DNA from: Paenibacillus bovis
Lineage (GTDB): Bacteria; Bacillota; Bacilli; Paenibacillales; Paenibacillaceae
Direction: 5' to 3'
Length of the DNA: 64,000 bases
Assembly: GCF_001421015.2 (NCBI RefSeq)
Contig: NZ_CP013023.1
Span: forward strand, 3,837,501-3,901,500
Shown here: positions 28,846 through 36,742 of the stretch, in pieces
How the letters are laid out: every line of letters starts with the position of its first letter
Numbering within the stretch: position 1 is the stretch's first letter
Notes under the pieces: generated by a model
The model's input: only the letters and a program-made list of their open reading frames with translations
Databases searched by the model: none
What the model was told of the DNA's origin: nothing
Position numbers and translations under genes: made by a program

Positions 28846-30045
28846 TTACTTGTTGATGAGTTGGTAGGTATCGCGAGCGATAACCAGCTCTTCATTGGTA
28901 GGTACAACCAGCACTTCTACTTTGGAATTTGGTGTGGAAATGCGGCGTGGATCGCCGGAACGTACTTTGTTCAGTTCCTCATCGATCTCTACACCCAGAT
29001 AGCTCAGGTTCTCACAAACGGCTTTACGCACGATTGCAGAGTTCTCGCCTACACCGGCTGTAAATACGAGTACATCAACACCGTTCATTGCTGCTGCATA
29101 AGAACCGATGTATTTACGCAGACGATATTCGTACATTTCGAATGCCAGTGTGGAATGAGGATCGCCTTTTTCCAGACCATCAGTGATTTCGCGCATATCA
29201 CTGCTGATTCCGGAAATCGCCTGCAGACCACTGTGCTTGTTCAGCATCAGATTCACTTCGCTGACTGTCAGCTCTTCCTTGTTCATGACATAAGGTACGA
29301 TCGCCGGATCAAGATCACCACTGCGTGTACCCATCATCAGACCTTCAAGAGGCGTCATACCCATGGAAGTATCTACGGAGATACCACCCTGTACAGCAGT
29401 CAGACTACCGCCGTTACCGATATGGGCAGTGATTACTTTGAGATCTTCCAGCGGCTTGCCCAGGAAATCGGCTGCTGCACGGCTTACATAATAGTGGGAC
29501 GTGCCATGGAATCCATAGCGACGTACTTTGTATTTGTTGTAAAGTACCCGCGGAATTGCGTACAGATATGCTTTTTCAGGCATTGTCTGGTGGAAGGCTG
29601 TATCAAATACAACAACCTGCGGTACGCCCGGCATATTGATTTCGGAAGCTTCAATACCCATGATTGCAGCCGGATTATGCAGTGGTGCCAGATCGATCAG
29701 TGCACGAATATCTTTTTTGGCCTGCTGGTCAACAACAGCAGACTCTTTGAAAAATTCACCGCCGTGTACAACGCGGTGTCCGACAGCATTGATTTCACTT
29801 ACACTTTCCAGAACGCCATGCGTTTTGTCAGTCAGCTTGTCGATAACTTTACGGATCGCTGTGTTATGCTCCAGAATTTCGCTAACTTCGGTGACTTCGT
29901 CTTTGCCTGTCGGCTTGTGAGTCAGAATGGAAGAGTCCATCCCGATCCGCTCTACCAGACCTTTGGCCAGAACGGATTCATCGGTCATATCATACAGCTG
30001 GTATTTGAGTGAAGAACTACCTGAGTTGATTACGAGTACTTTCAT
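28846..30045 (-). CDS. ackA: Acetate kinase
   Basis: Converts acetyl phosphate and ADP to acetate and ATP. ASKHA-fold motifs: [15 protein letters not shown] at the start, the [12 protein letters not shown] segment, [22 protein letters not shown] loop ([15 protein letters not shown]) and [14 protein letters not shown]. Length 399 residues is normal. The start ATG overlaps the stop of the upstream hydroxyacyl-CoA dehydrogenase gene by four bases, so they are coupled. pta is not nearby. Confidence 0.98.
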   Translation of the reverse strand: MKVLVINSGSSSLKYQLYDMTDESVLAKGLVERIGMDSSILTHKPTGKDEVTEVSEILEHNTAIRKVIDKLTDKTHGVLESVSEINAVGHRVVHGGEFFKESAVVDQQAKKDIRALIDLAPLHNPAAIMGIEASEINMPGVPQVVVFDTAFHQTMPEKAYLYAIPRVLYNKYKVRRYGFHGTSHYYVSRAAADFLGKPLEDLKVITAHIGNGGSLTAVQGGISVDTSMGMTPLEGLMMGTRSGDLDPAIVPYVMNKEELTVSEVNLMLNKHSGLQAISGISSDMREITDGLEKGDPHSTLAFEMYEYRLRKYIGSYAAAMNGVDVLVFTAGVGENSAIVRKAVCENLSYLGVEIDEELNKVRSGDPRRISTPNSKVEVLVVPTNEELVIARDTYQLINK

Positions 30046-30914
30046 ATCCGGTCACCATCCTTGTCATACTTGAAGAATCCTTCGCCTGTTTTCACGCCGA
30101 GACTACCTGCACGCACCATTTTTTTCAAAATGATCGCTGGACGGTATTTCAGCTCGCCATACTCACGGAACATGCGCTCCAGAGCAGCATTGACAGAATC
30201 CAGACCAAAGCGGTCTGCCATTTCCAGTGGTCCGTATTGGAACTGGTAGCCGACACGCATAGCATCGTCGATATCTTCAGCAGAAGCTACGCCTTCTTCA
30301 AGCACATGCAGTGCTTCGTTGATCAGCAGACAGATAATACGGCTTGTTACGAAACCAGGAGATTCGTAAACCATGATTCCTCTTTTTTCCACAGTCTCTT
30401 CCACAAAGTTTTTGGTTTGATCAAAAGTCTTGTCGGAAGTACGCAGGCCACGGATAATTTCAACCAGGTCGATTTTGGATACCGGATAGATAAAGTGAAG
30501 TCCGATTACACGCTCCGGATATTTGGTCGAGCTAGCCAGCTCGGTCAAACTGAGCGTAGACGTGTTGCTCGCCAGAATAACGCTGCTGGAGCAAACCTGA
30601 TCCAATTGCGCGAACACTTCTTTTTTCGCTTCTGGATCTTCGCTGATTGTCTCGATAACCAGATCACAGGAACCGAGTTCCGCAAAATGAGTCACTTTCT
30701 GGATTTTGCCGAGAATTAGCTTTTTCTCTGCCTGGGTCAGTGCCCATTTTTCCATTTGCTTGTCCAGACTGGTCTCGATCATGCTCCACGCATTATCCAG
30801 TTTCTCTGGAGTCTTCTCAACCAACAGCACCTCGATACCTTTTTTGGCCAGCATTTCTGCAATGCCCTGACCCATTGTACCGCCGCCGATAACGCCGACT
30901 TTTTTAAAATTCAT
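30042..30914 (-). CDS. hbd: 3-hydroxybutyryl-CoA dehydrogenase
   Basis: NAD(P)-dependent 3-hydroxyacyl-CoA dehydrogenase of 290 residues. The nucleotide-binding motif is GVIGGGTMGQGIAEM; the catalytic histidine lies in VIGLHFIYPV with Glu in LVEIIRG; the C-terminal domain has GYQFQYGPLEMADRFGLD. In B. subtilis MmgB is similar. Usual partners (thiolase, crotonase, butyryl-CoA dehydrogenase) are absent here and the only neighbour is ackA, translationally coupled. The substrate chain length is not certain. Confidence 0.93.
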   Translation of the reverse strand: MNFKKVGVIGGGTMGQGIAEMLAKKGIEVLLVEKTPEKLDNAWSMIETSLDKQMEKWALTQAEKKLILGKIQKVTHFAELGSCDLVIETISEDPEAKKEVFAQLDQVCSSSVILASNTSTLSLTELASSTKYPERVIGLHFIYPVSKIDLVEIIRGLRTSDKTFDQTKNFVEETVEKRGIMVYESPGFVTSRIICLLINEALHVLEEGVASAEDIDDAMRVGYQFQYGPLEMADRFGLDSVNAALERMFREYGELKYRPAIILKKMVRAGSLGVKTGEGFFKYDKDGDRI

Positions 30915-31179
30915 GCTTTCTATTCCACCCTTCCAATATTCAGTATGGTATAAGCTAAACCATCTAGCCGGACACCATCTGGCCCTTCACACTTTCATAT
31001 TCTTCTCAAGCTCTATTTAAAGCAAAACAGAACAAGACAAACGATTGTTTTGGTCTATTTTAATTATGCCAAGCATAAGAAATGTAATGATGAAAAATGC
31101 CGGGCTTCTATATAATCTCCAACATCTAATAATACCGTAGCACAGGCAAAAAGTAAAAAAAAAGTACCAGCTTAGTGAA
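30915..31179. other. Intergenic region hbd/AAA protease
   Basis: Holds the hbd upstream region and the protease terminator at 31155-31191. No gene or Rex-type dyad (TTGTGAA..TTCACAA) was seen. Confidence 0.5.
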
Positions 31180-31191
31180 TTAAGCTGGTAC
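31155..31191 (-). terminator. Terminator of the protease operon
   Basis: GTACCAGCTT (31164-31173) and AAGCTGGTAC (31182-31191) are perfect arms followed on the minus strand by a run of nine T. The right arm, 31182-31191, overlaps the end of the coding sequence including the stop codon. Confidence 0.95.
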
Positions 31192-32682
31192 ATTTGAACT
31201 TTTCTTGAATTGTTCACGGAATTGCTCGCCCGAGAGGATTTCTTCCTGTAATAAAATGTCAAGGGAGCTGTCAAAAATGTGGCGGCGTTCTTCCAGCAGC
31301 TTGCGGGTACGCTCACCCAGATCTTCCAGAATCGCATTGCTTTCTTTCATCAGCAATTCTTTGGGAACCATATTGATCGTTACGATACCGAGTTTGGTGA
31401 GACCGGCTTCTACCATGTTCTGTACGATATTCAGCGCTTGGTCAAAGTCACCTCTGGAGCCTGTACTGCGGCCTTCATAATACATTTCTTCAGCGGCTGC
31501 ACCGGCAAGAGCGATCATGATTTGCTCTTCCAGGAATGGCTTGGTATACAGATATTGTTCTTGCTGTGGATTATGACGAACATAACCGAGTGCCTGGCCG
31601 CGCGGACTTAGAGCAACCTGGCCCACACTATTCGGACGGACAACCTCTGCCATAATCGCATGACCGAGTTCGTGAATAGCGACGCGCTGTTTTTCTTCGG
31701 CGCTGGATTCGCGGTCTGTTTTCTCGCCCATCATTACTTTATCGATCGCCATCGACATATGACGCTGGCTGATCACTTCTTCATCCTGACGCATAGCATA
31801 GATAGCTGCTTCGTTCATGACGCTTTCCAATTGTGCACCGGAGAAGCCATAAGCCTCTTCAGCCAGTTTATCCAGATTGGCTTCTGCAGCCATCGGTTTG
31901 TTGGCAGCATGCAGTTCCAGGATATGCTTGCGACCTTTTTTGTCCGGCAGATCCACTTGAATATGACGGTCAAAACGGCCTGGACGCAGCAGAGCGCTGT
32001 CCAGCATTTCTTTACGGTTGGTTGCGGCGATAATCAGAATACGTGGTGCTTCATTGCTATAGATACCATCCATCTCGGTAAGCAATTGGTTCAGCGTCTG
32101 ATCATACTCACGCTGTTGTCCACCTTCACGCTTACCACCGATTACATCAATTTCATCAATAAAGATAATCGCACTTTGTTTGTTTTCTTTGGCAGCACGG
32201 GTACGTGCATCCTTGAACAGGTCACGGATACGACCGGCACCGACACCAACATACATTTCCACAAATTCACTACCGGAAGCACTAACAAATACGGAATTGG
32301 TATAATGTGCAGCCGCTTTGGCCATCAGCGTTTTACCGGTTCCCGGAGGGCCTGTCAGCAGGATCCCTTTCAGTGGACGAATACCAAATTTATTGATTTC
32401 ATCATGACGCACGAGGAAATCCAGTGCTTCGCGCAGTTCGCGCTTGGCATTGTCCTGACCACCAATTTGTTCAAAAGTCAGTTTGACCGGACCATTTTTT
32501 TTGCGATTGCGTTCTTGACTCGCACCGACAGCCAGTCCACCGCGCATTTGCATAAAGAACAGGATGCCGCCGACAACAGCTGCAAGCAGCAGCAAAGGCA
32601 GTATATTATAGCCTACGTATAGCAGGAAAATAAGCAGAACAGGTACAAATCCGATAACGATTTCTTTGGTCCATTTAGGCAT
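31180..32682 (-). CDS. Membrane AAA+ zinc protease, short FtsH-like
   Basis: A 500-residue ATP-dependent protease. Residues 7-46 are two closely spaced hydrophobic helices with no extracytoplasmic domain between, unlike classical FtsH. The AAA domain has Walker A GPPGTGKT (111-118), Walker B IIFIDEID (172-179) and the second region of homology ATNRKEMLDSALLRPGRFDRH. The peptidase domain has zinc motif HELGH (337-341) and the later acidic ligand in GSRGDFDQAL. It lacks the long C-terminal coil of FtsH. AGGAGGG precedes the ATG, which shares one base with the stop of the upstream partner gene. A housekeeping ftsH should exist elsewhere. Confidence 0.93.
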   Translation of the reverse strand: MPKWTKEIVIGFVPVLLIFLLYVGYNILPLLLLAAVVGGILFFMQMRGGLAVGASQERNRKKNGPVKLTFEQIGGQDNAKRELREALDFLVRHDEINKFGIRPLKGILLTGPPGTGKTLMAKAAAHYTNSVFVSASGSEFVEMYVGVGAGRIRDLFKDARTRAAKENKQSAIIFIDEIDVIGGKREGGQQREYDQTLNQLLTEMDGIYSNEAPRILIIAATNRKEMLDSALLRPGRFDRHIQVDLPDKKGRKHILELHAANKPMAAEANLDKLAEEAYGFSGAQLESVMNEAAIYAMRQDEEVISQRHMSMAIDKVMMGEKTDRESSAEEKQRVAIHELGHAIMAEVVRPNSVGQVALSPRGQALGYVRHNPQQEQYLYTKPFLEEQIMIALAGAAAEEMYYEGRSTGSRGDFDQALNIVQNMVEAGLTKLGIVTINMVPKELLMKESNAILEDLGERTRKLLEERRHIFDSSLDILLQEEILSGEQFREQFKKSSNVPA

Positions 32683-33209
32683 TAGGCATTCCCTCCTGTA
32701 ACTTGAGCAGTACGCGGCAGAATCAGAAACTTGCTGGCTTTACCATTGCTTAGGGATACATAGACATTACGATCATCCATCTCTGCTTTGGCCTGAACAC
32801 CAGTGTTCAGTTTGGCGATTTCTTCAAGAGTCTTGGGGATTTCGGTATATTCACGATTGGCCATTGCCTGGGATACAGGGAACATTGCATTTTCCCATAT
32901 CTTGTTAAGCTTGTCGTCGGAATGGTCAATCACTTCTAATTTGAGAGTACGTGTACCCAGAATATCAGTGCTTTGTTTGTGGATTTGTTGAACAAGAGCT
33001 CCCAAATCTGCTTCTGGTTTCAAATCGAGTTTCAAAGCTACCTCTTTCTGGTTAATAGTAACCTGGGCGGAGTTGACACCCGGATAAGATTGGACAATTT
33101 TCATAAGCGGATTGTGAAGGGTAAGTTGTCGATACGTAAACCAGCCCCCAAACAGTACGGCAATTGAAACGACCACGGTAATCATAACAGGCAGCGCCCG
33201 AAGTTTCAT
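32682..33209 (-). CDS. Membrane-anchored protein coupled to the AAA protease
   Basis: A 175-residue protein I do not recognise. Residues 7-27 form one transmembrane helix; the rest is soluble, with a beta-alpha region (PGVNSAQVTINQKEVALKLDL) reminiscent of small ferredoxin-like folds, and is probably outside the cytosol or facing it depending on anchor direction (short basic N-terminus suggests the tail is outside). GAGGAGG precedes the ATG by 6 bases. It is the first gene of the pair, ending inside the protease start (TAATG). The tight coupling suggests an adaptor or substrate of the protease; this is inference. Confidence 0.88.
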   Translation of the reverse strand: MKLRALPVMITVVVSIAVLFGGWFTYRQLTLHNPLMKIVQSYPGVNSAQVTINQKEVALKLDLKPEADLGALVQQIHKQSTDILGTRTLKLEVIDHSDDKLNKIWENAMFPVSQAMANREYTEIPKTLEEIAKLNTGVQAKAEMDDRNVYVSLSNGKASKFLILPRTAQVTGGNA

Positions 33210-33804
33210 ACATGTCCTCCTCTGTGTATATACAAGATGCAGTTATTTTTTGTATAACTTTATTTCGGCAGACAATGGCCTTTCGGTAACCCAAAAACGA
33301 CAGGTTTTTTTGTGCTTTCTAAAAATATTTTACACAAATTGTAGATAATTGTAGTATATCATAACCAATTGCTCCATTTTAAGGCAACTCTATGAACTTT
33401 ATTTTACATATTAATGATAAGGCAAAATCCGAAATTGATACGTTTGCTCCCCAGCAGACGAACCCTTTCGGATTTTTTTATTTTATCAAATAGGCTATAA
33501 AGCAATTGTTGATCTTTCATACTTATTTCAGATAGTAGATGGATTAAAATGAGATAATAGATGGATCGGAATAATAAATGATCCTACTTGCTGCAAAAAC
33601 CTATCCCGCTTTTTCTCTCATACCTGTTGAGTCAGCAAAGTTCTTTTATCTTTGTACAAATGGTTATTATTATCATATCGCTTTTACACAGGTCGCTGCA
33701 ACTTTGGCAAATTCCGACAAGATCGTACTGTTCAAATACTGCTTTTATTTCTGCTGTTTATAATGTATGCGTTTTGTACCGCCTTTACTACTAATGCTAT
33801 TAAT
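33210..33804. other. Intergenic region with small-RNA candidate
   Basis: Upstream region of the protease operon and of a plus-strand fragment. Holds the plus-strand promoter/terminator pair described separately (33329-33479). Between 33480 and 33804 the frames are short and overlapping, with no ribosome binding site. Confidence 0.5.
33364..33479 (+). ncRNA. Candidate small RNA
   Basis: A promoter-like pair TTTACA (33329-33334), 17 bases, TAGTAT (33352-33357) precedes a strong intrinsic terminator: arms 33425-33434 and 33466-33475 with an inner CGTTTGCT/AGCAGACG stem, ending in a T run. The 116-base stretch between has no convincing gene; a 33-codon ATG frame starting at 33392 runs through the terminator. 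This looks like a small regulatory RNA, or a short antisense-free transcript, opposite in direction to the protease operon. Confidence 0.4.
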
Positions 33805-34143
33805 ATGATCCTATCGGCTTCCTTGTGCTTTAAGGAAATCTACAATCATGATCTGCTGTTTTTGCGCAGTGAATATTCCAATCGGAATAAATCAAATAAA
33901 CTCTATGCTCTGGAGTCTTTTTGGGTCATAACAGGAAATCTGCACCCTACTGCTAAGGTACAGCTGCGTAAAGGCAGCTCGGTTCATACCGGAAATGCTA
34001 CCGGTGACAGTACAATAGATACGCTGTACAGTGTAATCCGAGAGCTGACTGGGATCAATATCGCTCTGAAACAGTATAAATCAGCAGTATCTCCCACGAA
34101 CAAAAAGCTATCGAACGTGTTAAATAAAAGAGGCTGCACATGA
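33805..34143 (+). pseudogene. Isolated LeuA regulatory-domain fragment
   Basis: The frame from about 33892 to 34095 (LESFWVITGNLHPTAKVQL, then HTGNATGDSTIDTLYSVIRELTGINIALKQY) closely follows the C-terminal allosteric/dimer domain of 2-isopropylmalate synthase LeuA, including the ATGDGPVDA-like ATGDSTIDT stretch. The catalytic TIM-barrel is absent, the last part of the domain is missing (SPTNKKLSNVLNKRGCT then stop), and there is no ribosome binding site before any in-frame ATG. The stop codon lies inside a terminator stem. I read it as a decayed remnant; a real free-standing regulatory domain is the alternative. The start given is only the nearest in-frame ATG. Confidence 0.55.
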
Positions 34144-34170
34144 GATTACTCTCTATGCAGCCTCTTTTTA
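34126..34170 (-). terminator. Bidirectional terminator
   Basis: Perfect arms 34126-34138 and 34156-34168 (AAAAGAGGCTGCA) flanked by T runs on both strands. It ends the minus-strand tseB-like unit and would also stop the plus-strand fragment. Confidence 0.9.
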
Positions 34171-34227
34171 TATTTCATTTCTTGATAAATCATTCATCAT
34201 TTATTATCTGGCACACCTATTGCTGGC

Positions 34228-34764
34228 TTAATTACCGGACAACGTGTTCGGCAGCTCCATCGGTCCGCCCAGCTTGGTGCCGTCACGGAAATTATAGAAT
34301 ACATAGTAATAATGATCTCCTGATTTGGAAAACACCTGCCAGGCATATTTGCCATTATATGAACCTGGTACAGCACGAACAACCTCGGCACCTGGCAGAT
34401 CGGTCTGAACCAATTGCTCGGCCTGCTGTACATTTATAGTTCCAGCCGTTTTCTCCACATGTACACCATTGGCTCCCTGTACTGGAGTGCCGTCTTTATT
34501 AAATTTGACCCAGACCATTACTTCCTGCTGCTGATTGTTCTGTCCCTGCACTACCCAGTAGATCGATTTGTCGTTCCAGACCGACTGGTAGGTACGGGTA
34601 AGCGAAGTCAGGTTAGCCTGCTTCTGGGCAATCTCGAGCGCTTCCTGTTCATGGCTCCATGGCTTGGCCATAACATGCACATAGAACTGGTTCACACAAA
34701 GTACAATCAGACCTACTACTGTAATAATAATCGCTATCCACTTGCCACTTCCCAAATTTCGCAA
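34228..34764 (-). CDS. tseB: Membrane-anchored wall regulator, DUF5590/YpmB-like (TseB)
   Basis: A 178-residue protein with one N-terminal transmembrane helix (WIAIIITVVGLIVLCVNQFYV) and an extracellular tandem PepSY-like fold (EIAQKQANLTSLTRTYQSV.. VYWVVQGQN.. VMVWVKFNKDGTPVQ). B. subtilis YpmB was named TseB, a partner of PBP2A controlling wall elongation, and is also encoded next to dinG/asnS. The start is a TTG at 34764, with AAAGGA 9 bases upstream; the first in-frame ATG is too far inside. mtaD ends 31 bases before it, so both are likely co-transcribed. Confidence 0.85.
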   Translation of the reverse strand: MRNLGSGKWIAIIITVVGLIVLCVNQFYVHVMAKPWSHEQEALEIAQKQANLTSLTRTYQSVWNDKSIYWVVQGQNNQQQEVMVWVKFNKDGTPVQGANGVHVEKTAGTINVQQAEQLVQTDLPGAEVVRAVPGSYNGKYAWQVFSKSGDHYYYVFYNFRDGTKLGGPMELPNTLSGN

Positions 34765-34794
34765 GACACGCCATCCTTTCTGTTCAACTTGCGG

Positions 34795-36102
34795 TTAGCG
34801 TGTGAGCAAACCTTCAAAAGCAAGCTGTGCTTCACGGCGGATTTTTTCTTCATCCAGCGTCAGCGATACGCCATCCTTGATCAGCTGCTTGCCATCTACC
34901 CAGACATGCAGTACATCTTTGGCACTGGCTGAATATACCGTATGAGAAATAAAGTCCGTAAACGGCAGGAAATGCGGCTGATCAATATTCAGGGATGTAA
35001 TATCGGCTTTCATTCCTACTGCAAATACGCCTGTATTATCCAGGAATACGGATTTGGCACCATATTCGGTACCCATGCGCAGAGCTTCCAGGGCAGGAAC
35101 AGCGGTTGGATCACCAGATACTCCTTTGTGGATCAATGCTGCAAGGCGCATTTCTTCAAACATATCCAGATTGTTGTTACTGGCTGGACCGTCTGTACCC
35201 AGAGATACCACCACGCCTGCACGCAGCAGATCAGGTACACGTGCTACACCACTCGCCAGCTTCAGGTTGCTGCCCGGATTATGGGAAATGGTTGCTTTAT
35301 GGGCAGCCAGTTTCTGAATTTCTTCATCGGTCAGATGAACGGCATGAGCCAGCAAAGTAGGACGAGTGAATACACCCAGTTTCTCCAGATGATCTACCGG
35401 ACGCAGACCATAGTCGCGTACGTTCTGTTCTACCTCTGCCACTGTCTCGGACATATGCGTATGCAGAGGCACATCCAGATCATGAGCAGCCTGTACGAAT
35501 TTCTCGATAAATGCCGGCGGGCAAGTATACGGCGCATGTGGAGACATCATGGTTGTGATGCGGCCATTTGCCTTGCCATGCCAGTCACGTACGAATTGTA
35601 CAGCTTGGTTCAGCTTCTCGTTCTGTTCTTCTTCAGAGCACAGACCAATAACGCCGCGCATCAGTACCGCACGCATACCCGACTGCTCTACCACTTCGGC
35701 CACACGTTCAGAACGGTCATACATATCGAGGAATGTCGTTGTACCGCCTTTGAGCATTTCCAGAACAGACAATGCTGTACCGGTGTAGACATCGTCACTT
35801 GTAAATTTGGCTTCCATTGGCCACATTTTCTCCTGCAGCCATACCTGCAGAGCCAGATCATCTCCATAGCCGCGCAGCAGGGACATCGCCGCATGACCAT
35901 GACTGTTAACCAGACCCGGGATAAAGAACTGATGTCTGCCATCCACGATGGTCATGCCTTCCTGGTCAGCAGGCTCTTCTTCGCCCAGATAAGTAATCAC
36001 ATCGTTCTCGATGACCATATGTCCGTACAGTACCGATTTTCCTCCATGGGAAGCTGCAAAGATCCCGTTTTTGATCATCCATTTACTCGGTGAGTTGTTC
36101 AT
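34795..36102 (-). CDS. mtaD: 5-methylthioadenosine/S-adenosylhomocysteine deaminase
   Basis: Amidohydrolase of 435 residues that deaminates MTA or SAH to inosine forms. Zinc ligands and active-site motifs: PGLVNSHGHAAMSLLRGYGDD, MSPHAPYTC, LHTHMSET, LLAHAVHLTDEE and SLGTDGPASNNNLD. It offers a different fate for the by-product recycled by the mtn genes at 16-25 kb. The ATG lies inside the end of rex (20-base overlap), with AAAGGA 10 bases upstream, so rex, mtaD and tseB form one run. MTA-phosphorylase-type enzymes would be needed for complete recycling. Confidence 0.92.
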   Translation of the reverse strand: MNNSPSKWMIKNGIFAASHGGKSVLYGHMVIENDVITYLGEEEPADQEGMTIVDGRHQFFIPGLVNSHGHAAMSLLRGYGDDLALQVWLQEKMWPMEAKFTSDDVYTGTALSVLEMLKGGTTTFLDMYDRSERVAEVVEQSGMRAVLMRGVIGLCSEEEQNEKLNQAVQFVRDWHGKANGRITTMMSPHAPYTCPPAFIEKFVQAAHDLDVPLHTHMSETVAEVEQNVRDYGLRPVDHLEKLGVFTRPTLLAHAVHLTDEEIQKLAAHKATISHNPGSNLKLASGVARVPDLLRAGVVVSLGTDGPASNNNLDMFEEMRLAALIHKGVSGDPTAVPALEALRMGTEYGAKSVFLDNTGVFAVGMKADITSLNIDQPHFLPFTDFISHTVYSASAKDVLHVWVDGKQLIKDGVSLTLDEEKIRREAQLAFEGLLTR

Positions 36103-36742
36103 TCGTCTCTAATTCCTTTCCATCTTCAAGGTAGTAGGCCAGACTCAGCAGATCGGTAGTGAAATCTGCCGTATGCACACGCACATGCGGTGGTGTTTTC
36201 AGGATAATCGGCGCAAAGTTCAGAATCGCCTCGATACCTGCTTCGATCAGCTGATCAGCAACACGCTGTGCTTCGGTATTGGGTACGGTAATAATACCAA
36301 CCCGGATATGCTTGGACTGCACAGTCTCGGACAGTTCATCAATCGGTTGCACAGTCAATGTATTAATCTGGGTGCCTACTTTCGGTGTATACGAATCAAA
36401 CACGGCTACAATCTTCATCGTTTCCTGCAGATAGGCATTATAATTTGAAAGCGCATGTCCCAGATTACCTGCTCCGATCAGAGCAACATTGATCTGCTGA
36501 TCCAGCTTCAGGATATGACGTATTTTCTCAATCAGATACGATACATCGTAGCCAATTCCTTTACGGCCAAAATCACCGAAATAGGCAAGGTCCTTACGAA
36601 TCTGGGCCGGATTGAGGTCCAGTTTTTGTCCCAGTTCCTGCGAAGATACAGTGGGTACCTCACGGGTATGCAGCTCGTTCAGGTATCTTAAATAGACAGG
36701 TAATCTTCGCACGACCGCTTCTGATATTTTATCGGATTTCAT
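36083..36742 (-). CDS. rex: Redox-sensing transcriptional repressor Rex
   Basis: Represses fermentation and respiration genes; releases DNA when NADH rises. N-terminal winged helix (residues 1-75: VSSQELGQKLDLNPAQIRKDLAYFGDFGRKGIGY) and C-terminal Rossmann domain with IGAGNLGHAL (89-98). At 219 residues it is full length. GAGGGGGAG precedes an ATG that overlaps the dinG stop by four bases. Likely targets such as ldh or adh are not in the window, and no Rex box was found near hbd-ackA. Confidence 0.97.
   Translation of the reverse strand: MKSDKISEAVVRRLPVYLRYLNELHTREVPTVSSQELGQKLDLNPAQIRKDLAYFGDFGRKGIGYDVSYLIEKIRHILKLDQQINVALIGAGNLGHALSNYNAYLQETMKIVAVFDSYTPKVGTQINTLTVQPIDELSETVQSKHIRVGIITVPNTEAQRVADQLIEAGIEAILNFAPIILKTPPHVRVHTADFTTDLLSLAYYLEDGKELETNEQLTE

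Noticed and set aside
27845..30012. Long plus-strand frames over asnS and ackA
   Set aside because: They are shadows of two certain minus-strand genes; proteins are Cys/His-rich nonsense with no domain.
30915..31179. Rex-binding site before hbd
   Set aside because: No TTGTGAA-type dyad in the region.
34942..36093. Plus-strand frame of 383 codons
   Set aside because: Shadow of mtaD.
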